54,241 nucleotides of DNA from JANMEX01 sp043776635 (GTDB lineage: Bacteria; Pseudomonadota; Alphaproteobacteria; Rhizobiales; Rhizobiaceae). The translations under genes and the position numbers were made by a program. The notes under the pieces were generated by a model. It was not told where the DNA came from. It did not search any database and saw only the letters and a list, made by a program, of their open reading frames with translations. The stretch covers positions 1 through 54,241 of the forward strand of contig JAYVRA010000084.1 in NCBI GenBank assembly GCA_043776635.1, read 5' to 3'. Position 1 is the first letter of the stretch. Every line of letters begins with the position of its first letter. Shown in pieces: positions 37,212-45,689 of the stretch.

Positions 37212-38341
37212 TGAGCCAAGACTTCGCGTTTAAACTTTTGGCCCAAGATGGCGGCGCGCGGCGCGGTGAAATTACTATGCCGCGCGGCACGATCCGCACT
37301 CCTGCCTTCATGCCGGTTGGCACGGCGGGCACAGTTAAAGCCATGTATATGGGCCAAGTGCGCGACCTTGGCGCAGATGTTATCCTTGGAAACACCTACC
37401 ATTTAATGCTGCGCCCCGGTGCGGAGCGGATTGCAAAGCTTGGTGGCTTGCACGAATTTTCCCGTTGGAAGCATCCTATATTGACGGACTCCGGCGGCTT
37501 CCAAGTCATGTCGCTTTCCAAACTACGCAAGATCAACGAAGAGGGTGTCACTTTTCGCTCGCATATTGATGGCCGAGCCTACTCCATGTCGCCGGAGCGC
37601 TCGATTGAAATCCAAACGCTATTGGGTTCGGATATTCAGATGCAGCTTGACGAGTGCGTGGCACTGCCTGCCGATCACAAGGAAATTGAACGCGCGATGG
37701 AAATGTCTCTGCGCTGGGCAGAGCGTTCCTACAAGGCGTTCGGCACACAGCCGGGCAAAGCCATGTTCGGCATTGTGCAGGGAGGCGATGTGCCCGCGCT
37801 GCGCTTGCGCTCGGCAAACGCGTTGTCGGCGATGGATTTGCCGGGCTATTCCATCGGTGGCCTTGCCGTTGGCGAACCGCAGTCGGTGATGCTGGAAATG
37901 CTCGGCATCACCTGTCCCGCACTGCCGGAGCACAAGCCGCGCTATTTGATGGGCGTAGGCACGCCGGATGATTTGTTAAAGTCTGTGGCTAGAGGCGTTG
38001 ATATGTTCGACTGCGTGATGCCAACGCGGGCAGGGCGGCACGGACTGGCTTTCACGCGGCGCGGCAAGGTGAATTTGCGAAATGCCCGACATGCTGATGA
38101 TCACCGTCCGCTGGACGAGGAGAGCGAATGGGCTCCGGCGCGGGACTATTCACGCGCTTACTTGCATCATCTCGTCAAATCCGATGAGCTGCTGGGAGGC
38201 ATGCTACTCACGTGGAACAATCTGGCCTATTATCAATATCTTATGCAGGGCATGAGATATGCCATCGAGGCAAAACAATTTCAATCATTTGGCGAGAAAA
38301 CCCAAGTCAACTGGACGACCGGCGATATTCCCCCACTCTAA
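37211..38341 (+). CDS. tgt: Queuine/preQ1 tRNA-guanine transglycosylase
   Basis: A 376-residue enzyme that swaps the wobble guanine of GUN tRNAs for preQ1. The substrate pocket is intact: LTDSGGFQVMSL holds the general Asp, GIVQGGD and YSIGGLAVGEP are present, and the nucleophile Asp is in MFDCVMPTRAGRHG. The C-terminal region normally has three Cys and a His that bind zinc (CxCxxC ... H); here it reads DEESEWAPARDYSRAYLHHL with no Cys at all. I recall partial loss in related Rhizobiales but cannot verify it. Overall length and folds are otherwise normal. Confidence 0.93.
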   Translation: MSQDFAFKLLAQDGGARRGEITMPRGTIRTPAFMPVGTAGTVKAMYMGQVRDLGADVILGNTYHLMLRPGAERIAKLGGLHEFSRWKHPILTDSGGFQVMSLSKLRKINEEGVTFRSHIDGRAYSMSPERSIEIQTLLGSDIQMQLDECVALPADHKEIERAMEMSLRWAERSYKAFGTQPGKAMFGIVQGGDVPALRLRSANALSAMDLPGYSIGGLAVGEPQSVMLEMLGITCPALPEHKPRYLMGVGTPDDLLKSVARGVDMFDCVMPTRAGRHGLAFTRRGKVNLRNARHADDHRPLDEESEWAPARDYSRAYLHHLVKSDELLGGMLLTWNNLAYYQYLMQGMRYAIEAKQFQSFGEKTQVNWTTGDIPPL

Positions 38342-38773
38342 TCAGGCGGACGAATCATCGCCCGGCACTATCTGCACACCATTAATCAGCCAAGCGCCAT
38401 TGGTGTCGCGTGTCATGGTGTAGATTGCGGTCCATGGCTTGCCGTCTGGTCCGGTGACAAAAACTTCCTGAATTATTTGGCCGTCCTTTGGTTCTTTCGT
38501 GCGGCCAAAGTCATAATTCTTTGGGTTCCACACCGGCTGATAGCCTTTTTTGACCATTGCCATAAAGCCTTGAACATCCGGGAAAAACATATGAATATTT
38601 GGCGCGGCGTAGGAAAAAGCCTTTGTGTCATCACCCGCTTTGAATGCTTCGATCTGTCCTCGAATGGTGTCTTGGCTCGCCTTTATGGAAGCCTCATCGG
38701 CAAATGCGGAAGGTATTGCTAAAAAAATCATTGAAATTACAAAAAGGCGCTGAATAATGTGGGTCATGCTCAT
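38342..38773 (-). CDS. DUF4864 exported protein
   Basis: A 143-residue protein with a signal peptide (ending PSAFA before DE) and a DUF4864 domain: QDTIRGQIEAFKAGDDTKAFSYAA (split here as the helical start), FFPDVQGFMAMVKKGY and the C-terminal AIYTMTRDTNGAWLINGVQI. The fold is NTF2-like in appearance. It sits directly convergent with tgt (adjacent stop codons), an arrangement I associate with Rhizobiales. Function unknown; periplasmic location is inferred. Confidence 0.8.
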   Translation of the reverse strand: MSMTHIIQRLFVISMIFLAIPSAFADEASIKASQDTIRGQIEAFKAGDDTKAFSYAAPNIHMFFPDVQGFMAMVKKGYQPVWNPKNYDFGRTKEPKDGQIIQEVFVTGPDGKPWTAIYTMTRDTNGAWLINGVQIVPGDDSSA

Positions 38774-38922
38774 TCTCCGATGTCCCGAGGTCTGACTTCA
38801 AAAGTAACGGCTTAATGTGATTATTAGTTTCATTATCGAAAATATCGCACACTCGAAATTCATCAAGGTGCAAACTATCGTGCAAATTCACATCTTTGGG
38901 AGCGAAGTTTGCGATACAGGTG

Positions 38923-38951
38923 TTGACCTTCGCGGTTACTCCCCTTAATAC
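38923..38951 (+). promoter_or_regulatory. Promoter of tRNA-Lys
   Basis: TTGACC (38923-38928), 17-base spacer, TAATAC (38946-38951), 30 bases before the mature tRNA start. Confidence 0.7.
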
Positions 38952-38981
38952 CCGTTCACTTCCGCAGGTTTACTGCTTTGG

Positions 38982-39057
38982 GAGCGTGTAGCTCAGCTGG
39001 TAGAGCAACTGACTTTTAATCAGTAGGTCATGGGTTCGACCCCCATCGCGCTCACCA
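38982..39057 (+). tRNA. tRNA-Lys (UUU anticodon)
   Basis: Cloverleaf with acceptor GAGCGTG/CGCGCTC, anticodon loop CTTTTAA (anticodon TTT), T-loop TTCGACC and encoded CCA. Decodes AAA and AAG. Confidence 0.97.
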
Positions 39058-39213
39058 AACTCCTTTAACATCATACGAAATAAAATTGGTGAGTGCGAAA
39101 ACTTTGGGTTTATTCGCCCTTGGCTGACTTGGCATTGGCGCTAGAGTGACGTTAAGGAAATTGGTCATTCAGATGATTCTGCTTGTGATTTTTATTGTGC
39201 CCGGGAATAAAAG

Positions 39214-39918
39214 ATGAAAAAAATATTCGACAACGCTAAATCAGCACTTGATGGTTTGCTGTTTGACGGCATGTTTATCGCGTCCGGCGGGTTTGGCCTT
39301 TGCGGCATTCCTGAGCTTTTGATTGCCGCTATCCGCGATGCGGGGACCAAAGAGCTGACCTTTGCCTCCAACAATGCGGGCGTGGACGGGTTTGGCATCG
39401 GGCAATTGCTTGAAACGCGCCAAGTGAAGAAAATGATCTCATCATATGTTGGCGAAAATGCTGAATTTATGCGGCAATATCTGTCAGGCGAACTGGAGCT
39501 GGAGTTTAACCCGCAAGGAACCTTGGCCGAGCGCATGCGCGCAGGTGGCGCAGGGATTCCGGGGTTTTACACCAAGACCGGGGTCGGCACGGTGATTGCC
39601 AACGGCAAAGAGCATAAGGATTTTAACGGCCAGACTTATATTCTGGAGTGCGGTATTGTGGCCGATTTATCCATAGTCAAGGCTTGGAAGGCAGACCCCT
39701 CGGGCAATCTGGTGTTTCGCAAGACGGCGCGTAACTTCAATCCACCTGCTGCCACTTGCGGCAAGTTTTGTGTGGTGGAAGTGGAAGAAATTGTGCCACT
39801 TGGCTCTCTGGACCCGGATACGATTCATCTGCCGGGCATCTATGTCCATCGCATTATCAAGGGTGATCACGAGAAACGCATCGAACAGCGCACAACACGT
39901 AAGAGGGAGGCCTTATGA
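39214..39918 (+). CDS. scoA: 3-oxoacid CoA-transferase subunit A
   Basis: A 234-residue alpha subunit of a succinyl-CoA:3-ketoacid (acetoacetate) CoA-transferase. Seen: FIASGGFGLCGIPELLIAAI, the CoA-binding region TFASNNAGVDGFGIG, and GGAGIPGFYTKTGVGTVI. It activates acetoacetate with CoA from succinyl-CoA, linking ketone bodies or polyhydroxybutyrate to central metabolism. The catalytic Glu is in the separate beta subunit. Uncommonly, the beta-subunit gene is not next: a 92-residue unknown gene lies between and overlaps this stop codon. Confidence 0.93.
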   Translation: MKKIFDNAKSALDGLLFDGMFIASGGFGLCGIPELLIAAIRDAGTKELTFASNNAGVDGFGIGQLLETRQVKKMISSYVGENAEFMRQYLSGELELEFNPQGTLAERMRAGGAGIPGFYTKTGVGTVIANGKEHKDFNGQTYILECGIVADLSIVKAWKADPSGNLVFRKTARNFNPPAATCGKFCVVEVEEIVPLGSLDPDTIHLPGIYVHRIIKGDHEKRIEQRTTRKREAL

Positions 39919-40193
39919 TGGGCTTGATCGAAGGAAGTGACGAAAGTATTACAGCGGCCATCAGCTACACCGATGCCCTTCTCGATGCCGCTGTTGTCAA
40001 GATTGATGCCGCCTTCGGGGCCGGTTTCGCCCGCGCGAATCCGGTGCTTATCGGCACCATGGTTCAGGCGAGTGCCGCAAACTTGAACGCCTTTATGGCG
40101 CCGGCGGCCAATATGCCGATGGACATGTTTTACATGATGCCCGACGATACACGCCCCGTACAGGCAAAAAAACTGAGGACGGAGTTGCGCTAA
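39918..40193 (+). CDS. Unknown small protein embedded between scoA and scoB
   Basis: A 91-residue protein, not recognised. Seen: an N-terminal acidic start (GLIEGSDESITAAISYTDALL), an Ala-rich hydrophobic middle (AFGAGFARANPVLIGTMVQA and NAFMAPAAN), a Met-rich stretch MPMDMFYMMPDDTR, and a basic tail KKLRTELR. AGGGAGG ends seven bases before ATG 39918; ATG 39915 is an alternative. It overlaps the scoA stop at one end and the scoB start at the other (one base), so all three are translationally coupled and should be made together. A role in assembling or regulating the CoA-transferase is inferred from position only. Confidence 0.75.
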   Translation: MGLIEGSDESITAAISYTDALLDAAVVKIDAAFGAGFARANPVLIGTMVQASAANLNAFMAPAANMPMDMFYMMPDDTRPVQAKKLRTELR

Positions 40194-40822
40194 TGGCTTG
40201 GGATCGTAACCAAATGGCTGCGCGGGCGGCACTGGAACTGCAAGATGGGTGGTACGTAAATTTGGGTATTGGCATTCCGACGCTGGTGGCAAATTATATT
40301 CCTGCAGGCATCGAGGTAACGCTGCAATCCGAGAACGGGATGCTTGGCATGGGGCCGTTTCCGTTTGAGGGCGAGGAAGATGCCGACCTAATTAATGCTG
40401 GCAAGCAGACGATCACTGAGTTGCCGCAGACGGCGTTTTTCGATTCGGCGCAGAGCTTTGCTATGATCCGTGGCGGCAAAATTGCGATGGCGATTTTGGG
40501 TGCGATGGAAGTAGCGGAAAATGGCGATCTGGCAAACTGGATGATTCCCGGCAAGCTGGTCAAAGGCATGGGCGGCGCGATGGATTTAGTGGCGGGCGTC
40601 GGGCGGGTTGTTGTGGTGATGGACCATACCTCAAAGCACGGCGAGAGCAAGGTGTTGAAGGAATGCACCTTGCCGTTAACAGGTAAATCCGTGGTGGATC
40701 GCATTATCACAAATCTTGGCGTTATGGACGTAGTCCCCGGCGGGCTGAAGATCGTGGAGTGTGCGGATGGTGTATCCGAAGAGGAGCTGCGTGCGGCGAC
40801 CGAAGCGGCGATTGTGGACTGA
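40193..40822 (+). CDS. scoB: 3-oxoacid CoA-transferase subunit B
   Basis: A 209-residue beta subunit. The catalytic Glu47 lies in LQSENGMLGMGPFP, preceded by YVNLGIGIPTLVANYIP; VVMDHTSKHGESKVLKECTL is also diagnostic. With ScoA it forms the active enzyme. Its ATG overlaps the stop codon of the unknown small gene by one base (TAATG), a signature of coupled translation. maeB follows after 41 bases and may be in the same transcript. Confidence 0.94.
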   Translation: MAWDRNQMAARAALELQDGWYVNLGIGIPTLVANYIPAGIEVTLQSENGMLGMGPFPFEGEEDADLINAGKQTITELPQTAFFDSAQSFAMIRGGKIAMAILGAMEVAENGDLANWMIPGKLVKGMGGAMDLVAGVGRVVVVMDHTSKHGESKVLKECTLPLTGKSVVDRIITNLGVMDVVPGGLKIVECADGVSEEELRAATEAAIVD

Positions 40823-40863
40823 TATCAATAAACTAGTAACAATCACCAGGGACTGAGCGGATT

Positions 40864-43146
40864 ATGACAAATAAACAAGTGATTGAAGCAACGTTACGCA
40901 AGGAGGCGCTTGATTACCATGAGTTTCCTAAGCCAGGTAAGCTAGAAATTCGTGCTACAAAGCCAATGGTAACAGCGCGCGATTTATCCCGTGCCTATTC
41001 TCCAGGTGTTGCAGAAGCTTGTCTTGAAATTCAGAAAAATCCGGATGACGTATTTCGCTACACGTCGAAGGGTAATCTTGTGGCTGTAATATCCAATGGA
41101 ACTGCCGTGCTCGGGCTTGGTGATCTTGGTGCGCTTGCTGGCAAGCCAGTTATGGAGGGCAAGGCGGTTTTGTTTAAAAAGTTCGCCGGTATCGACTGCT
41201 TTGATATTGAGGTAAATGAGACGGACCCGTATAAGCTGGCGGAATTAGTGATTAAACTGGAGCCGACGTTTGGAGCAATTAATCTCGAAGATATCAAGGC
41301 CCCTGAGTGCTTCATTGTTGAGCGACTTTGCAAAGAGGCGATGAATATTCCGGTTTTCCATGACGATCAGCATGGAACTGCAATCGTGGCTTCAGCTGCG
41401 GCATTTAATGCGCTGAAAGTGGCTAATAAGAAGATAGAGGATATTCGCGTTGTGGCGCTTGGAGCAGGCGCGGCAGGCATTGCTTGTCTCAAGATGCTCA
41501 AGGTTATGGGTGTCCGCCACGAAAATATCTTGATGCTGGATAGTAAAGGCGTGGTCCATACGCAGCGCAACGGACTGACTGAAGAAAAGCTTGAGTTTGC
41601 CCAAGACACTCATTTGCGAACCATTGATGAGGCGCTGGAAGGCGCTGACCTGTTTCTGGGTGTCTCCGGGCCCGGGCTGTTGACCAGCGAGATGGTTGGC
41701 AAAATGGCAAAATCCCCAATTATTTTTGCACTGGCAAATCCGACTCCTGAAATCATGCCGGAAGAAGCACGAAAAGGTGCGCCCGATGCGCTGATAGCCA
41801 CCGGGCGCTCAGACTTTCCCAATCAGGTCAACAATGTTTTGTGCTTTCCATTCATCTTCCGTGGCGCACTGGATGTAGGCGCTACTGAGATCAATGATGC
41901 AATGAAACTGGCTTGCGTCGAGGCTATTGCCAGCCTTGCCCGCAAGACTGCATCGGCTGAACTCGGGCAAGCCTATCGCGGTGAACGTTTAACTTTCGGG
42001 CCGGAATATCTTATTCCAAAGCCGTTTGACCCACGCCTGTTGCCTACCATTGCTCATGCGGTAGCCAAGGCTGCAATGGATTCCGGTGTAGCCAAGCGGC
42101 CTATCGATTTGGATGCTTATTATAAGCGTTTGCAGGCCCAAGTGTTCCGTTCATTTAACGTTATGCGCAGTGTGTTCGATGCTGCCAGCGCCTCGAAGCG
42201 CCGCATTGTCTTTGCCGAGGGCGAGGATGAGCGTGTGCTTCGTGCTGCGCAAGCTATGCTGGAAGACAATGGTGGCATACCAATTTTGATTGGCCGCCCC
42301 GAAGTTGTGGCCTCGCGCATTGAGCGTGAAGGGTTAAACCTGCGCCCAGGAAAAGATTTTGATTTGGTCAACCCAGAACATGATCCGCGTTTTAAAGATT
42401 ACTGGACCAGCTATCAGCATATTTTGCGCCGCAAGGGGGTCACTCCGGATTTAGCCAAAGCTATTTTGCGCACCAATACCAGCGCTATCGCTGCTGTGAT
42501 GGTTCAGTGTGGCGAAGCTGACAGCATGATCTGCGGTACCTTTGGTGAATACCGGTGGCATCTTAATTATGTAACTCAAGTGTTGAGCGATGATGCGCAC
42601 CACCCTGTGGGTGCCTTATCGCTTATTATTCAAGACAGCGCTGACCCGCTGTTTATAACAGATACCCACATTCACCTGAACCCTACACCAGAGCAGTTGG
42701 CGGAAACTGTAATTGCGGCTGCCCGCCATGTTCGCCGCTTTGGAATCGACCCTAAAATTGCGCTTTGTTCTGGATCTCAGTTTGGTAATCTCGACAGCCC
42801 TACAGGGCGCGCAATGCGCGATGCACTCGAAATATTAGATACAAAATCACTGACGTTTCAGTACGAGGGCGAAATGAATGTCGACACGGCGCTGGACTCA
42901 GAATTGCGTGACCGATTGTTTCCTGGCGGGCGACTAACGGGCAAAGCCAATGTGCTTGTATTCGGTAATACGGACGCATCCGGCGCTGCCCGCAATATTT
43001 TGAAATCCGTAGCTGGTGGATTGGAAGTAGGGCCGATTTTGATGGGCATGGGCAATCGCGCCCACATTGTGACGCCGTCAATCACGGTACGGGGCCTCCT
43101 TAACATCGCCGCTTTGGCCGCATCATCAGTTTCGAGCTATAGCTGA
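40864..43146 (+). CDS. maeB: NADP-dependent malic enzyme with phosphotransacetylase-like domain
   Basis: A 760-residue two-domain protein. Residues 1-430 are the malic enzyme: RAYSPGVAEACLEI, FHDDQHGTAIV (metal Asp), ALGAGAAGIACLKML (nucleotide binding) and FALANPTPEI. Residues about 440-760 resemble phosphotransacetylase (IVFAEGEDERVLRAA, CGTFGEYRWHLNYV, GKANVLVFGNTDASGAARN) but in known homologues this part is regulatory and senses acetyl-CoA. The enzyme decarboxylates malate to pyruvate and NADPH. In rhizobia this fused form is normal. Neighbouring scoAB suggests a shared role in C4 and ketone metabolism. Confidence 0.96.
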   Translation: MTNKQVIEATLRKEALDYHEFPKPGKLEIRATKPMVTARDLSRAYSPGVAEACLEIQKNPDDVFRYTSKGNLVAVISNGTAVLGLGDLGALAGKPVMEGKAVLFKKFAGIDCFDIEVNETDPYKLAELVIKLEPTFGAINLEDIKAPECFIVERLCKEAMNIPVFHDDQHGTAIVASAAAFNALKVANKKIEDIRVVALGAGAAGIACLKMLKVMGVRHENILMLDSKGVVHTQRNGLTEEKLEFAQDTHLRTIDEALEGADLFLGVSGPGLLTSEMVGKMAKSPIIFALANPTPEIMPEEARKGAPDALIATGRSDFPNQVNNVLCFPFIFRGALDVGATEINDAMKLACVEAIASLARKTASAELGQAYRGERLTFGPEYLIPKPFDPRLLPTIAHAVAKAAMDSGVAKRPIDLDAYYKRLQAQVFRSFNVMRSVFDAASASKRRIVFAEGEDERVLRAAQAMLEDNGGIPILIGRPEVVASRIEREGLNLRPGKDFDLVNPEHDPRFKDYWTSYQHILRRKGVTPDLAKAILRTNTSAIAAVMVQCGEADSMICGTFGEYRWHLNYVTQVLSDDAHHPVGALSLIIQDSADPLFITDTHIHLNPTPEQLAETVIAAARHVRRFGIDPKIALCSGSQFGNLDSPTGRAMRDALEILDTKSLTFQYEGEMNVDTALDSELRDRLFPGGRLTGKANVLVFGNTDASGAARNILKSVAGGLEVGPILMGMGNRAHIVTPSITVRGLLNIAALAASSVSSYS

Positions 43147-43436
43147 CGCTAGCTTGAAACGGTGGGCGGCTGGTTGTTGCGGACGATGGAAACGTATTGT
43201 CTCGAGAGAAGGTGGTGAGCCTGAATGTCCCGATTCAAGACACCGGGTAAGAGTTAAAATTGCTTGTCGATCAGCCAGAAATTCTATGGCATTAACAAAC
43301 GGTTACATTACTTGACCTTTTTACTTCCTTTGAGCATACACCACCATCGTTATCGGGATGTGGCTTTGCCGCGAATCGAACGCAATGAAACCGCCCGGGG
43401 AGGGGATTTTCGGGCAAATTTGAGGAATTCAAGGTC

Positions 43437-45581
43437 ATGGCACCAAGTCTATTGTTTGTCATTATGTGCGGCCTGCTCTCTGTTCTATACGCAGTATGGA
43501 CCACACGTTCGGTGCTCGCCGCCGATCAGGGCAATGCACGCATGCAGGAAATTGCGGCCGCTATCCGCGAAGGCGCGCAGGCCTATCTTGCCCGTCAATA
43601 CAAGGCCATCGCCGTTGTTGGTGCGGTGGTGTTCGTTTTGGCATGGCTGCTTTTATCAGGAACTGCTGCCATCGGCTTTCTGATTGGCGCGGTCTTGTCC
43701 GGTATTGCCGGCTTTATTGGCATGCACGTGTCGGTGCGCGCCAACGTACGCACCGCGCAGGCCTCGTCCAAGTCGCTTGCTGGCGGCCTTGATATCGCCT
43801 TCAAGTCCGGCGCAATCACCGGCATGTTGGTTGCAGGCTTGGCGCTTCTCGGCGTTGCTGTTTATTATTGGATACTAACCGGACCGATGGACATGTGGTC
43901 CAACGACCGCGAAGTGGTCGATGCGCTGGTAGCGCTCGGTTTTGGCGCTTCGCTCATTTCAATATTCGCCCGCCTTGGCGGCGGTATCTTCACCAAGGGT
44001 GCGGATGTCGGCGGTGATTTGGTTGGCAAGGTTGAGGCGGGCATCCCGGAAGATGACGCGCGTAACCCTGCGACCATCGCCGATAACGTTGGTGATAATG
44101 TTGGTGATTGTGCTGGCATGGCCGCTGACTTGTTTGAGACTTATGCAGTGTCAGTAGTGGCCACGATGGTGCTTGCGGCAATCTTTTTCAAGGATGCCGC
44201 AAATCTTGAAGACATGATGATGTATCCGCTGGTTATCTGCGGCGCTTCAATCATCACATCGATTATTGGAACTTATTTCGTTCGTCTTGGCGCAAGCCAG
44301 AATATTATGGGCGCTCTCTACAAAGGCCTCATTGCTACTGGCGTTTTGTCAGTGATCGGACTCGGCGGCGCAACGTCAATGATTATCGGTTGGGGTGAAG
44401 TCGGCACTGTTGCTGATAAAGTTATCACTGGTGCAAACTTGTTTGCCTGTGGCTTGATTGGCTTGTTGGTAACAGCGCTGATCGTTGTGATTACTGAATA
44501 TTACACCGGCACAAACAAGCGCCCTGTAAACTCAATCGCACAGGCGTCAGTAACCGGTCACGGCACGAACGTTATTCAAGGCTTGGCCGTATCACTTGAG
44601 TCAACAGCACTGCCAGCGCTCGTAATCTGTGGTGGTATCATTGCGACTTACCAACTTGCAGGCCTGTTCGGCACGGCAATTGCGGTGACGGCAATGATCG
44701 GAATTGCCGGCATGATCGTGGCGCTTGACGCGTTCGGTCCGGTGACAGACAACGCTGGTGGCATTGCTGAAATGTCCGGCCTTCCGCCTGAAGTCCGCCA
44801 CGTCACTGACGCGCTTGATGCTGTAGGCAACACCACTAAGGCCGTCACCAAGGGCTATGCCATCGGTTCTGCCGGTCTTGGTGCACTGGTATTGTTCGCA
44901 GCTTACTCAAACGACTTGCAGTTCTTCGCGGCGAACGGCGATACATATCCGTACTTCAAGGATATGGGGCCAATCTCGTTTGATCTGTCCAACCCCTATG
45001 TTGTTTCCGGCTTGATTTTCGGCGGTCTCATCCCTTACCTCTTCGGCGGCATTGCAATGACGGCTGTTGGCCGTGCGGCCGGTTCCATCGTCGAGGAAGT
45101 CCGTCGCCAATTCCGCGAAAACCCGGGCATTATGGCCGGAACGTCCAAGCCGGATTATGCCCGCGCAGTGGATATTTTGACCAAGGCTGCGATCAAGGAA
45201 ATGATCATCCCGTCGCTCTTGCCGGTTCTGGCGCCACTCGTCGTTTACTTCGGCGTCTTGCTCATCTCCGGCTCAAAGGCCTCCGCTTTTGCCGCGCTCG
45301 GCGCATCGCTCCTTGGCGTTATTGTTAATGGCCTGTTCGTGGCCATTTCGATGACATCAGGCGGCGGCGCATGGGACAATGCCAAAAAGTCCTTTGAAGA
45401 CGGCTTCGTTGATAAAGACGGCGTACGTCATATGAAGGGCTCCGATGCACACAAGGCTTCCGTCACCGGCGATACGGTTGGTGATCCGTATAAGGACACT
45501 GCCGGTCCCGCCGTAAACCCTGCAATCAAGATTACCAATATCGTGGCGCTGTTGCTGTTGGCCGTATTGGCGCATCACTAA
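43437..45581 (+). CDS. hppA: Membrane proton-pumping pyrophosphatase
   Basis: A 714-residue integral membrane protein with about 16 segments that uses pyrophosphate hydrolysis to pump protons. The catalytic signature DVGGDLVGKVEAGIPEDD, NPATIADNVGDNVGDCAGM and the C-terminal DTVGDPYKDTAGPAVNP are intact. At the potassium-dependence site it reads GNTTKAVTKGYAIGS: Lys after the Thr pair marks the K+-independent subclass. GAGGA precedes the ATG. A 290-base gap separates it from maeB; a short terminator follows the gene. Confidence 0.96.
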   Translation: MAPSLLFVIMCGLLSVLYAVWTTRSVLAADQGNARMQEIAAAIREGAQAYLARQYKAIAVVGAVVFVLAWLLLSGTAAIGFLIGAVLSGIAGFIGMHVSVRANVRTAQASSKSLAGGLDIAFKSGAITGMLVAGLALLGVAVYYWILTGPMDMWSNDREVVDALVALGFGASLISIFARLGGGIFTKGADVGGDLVGKVEAGIPEDDARNPATIADNVGDNVGDCAGMAADLFETYAVSVVATMVLAAIFFKDAANLEDMMMYPLVICGASIITSIIGTYFVRLGASQNIMGALYKGLIATGVLSVIGLGGATSMIIGWGEVGTVADKVITGANLFACGLIGLLVTALIVVITEYYTGTNKRPVNSIAQASVTGHGTNVIQGLAVSLESTALPALVICGGIIATYQLAGLFGTAIAVTAMIGIAGMIVALDAFGPVTDNAGGIAEMSGLPPEVRHVTDALDAVGNTTKAVTKGYAIGSAGLGALVLFAAYSNDLQFFAANGDTYPYFKDMGPISFDLSNPYVVSGLIFGGLIPYLFGGIAMTAVGRAAGSIVEEVRRQFRENPGIMAGTSKPDYARAVDILTKAAIKEMIIPSLLPVLAPLVVYFGVLLISGSKASAFAALGASLLGVIVNGLFVAISMTSGGGAWDNAKKSFEDGFVDKDGVRHMKGSDAHKASVTGDTVGDPYKDTAGPAVNPAIKITNIVALLLLAVLAHH

Positions 45582-45605
45582 GCGCAAAACGCTGTTAAAA
45601 ATTAG

Positions 45606-45637
45606 AACCCACCGGAGCAATCCGGCGGGTTTTATTT
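45606..45637 (+). terminator. Terminator of hppA
   Basis: Stem AACCCACCGG with CCGGCGGGTT (one mismatch), loop AGCAAT, followed by TTTATTTT. Confidence 0.8.
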
Positions 45638-45689
45638 TGCCACAAAGCTTTTGAATGCTCTGTCCGGTTTAATTTGGGAGGCTTGAAAC

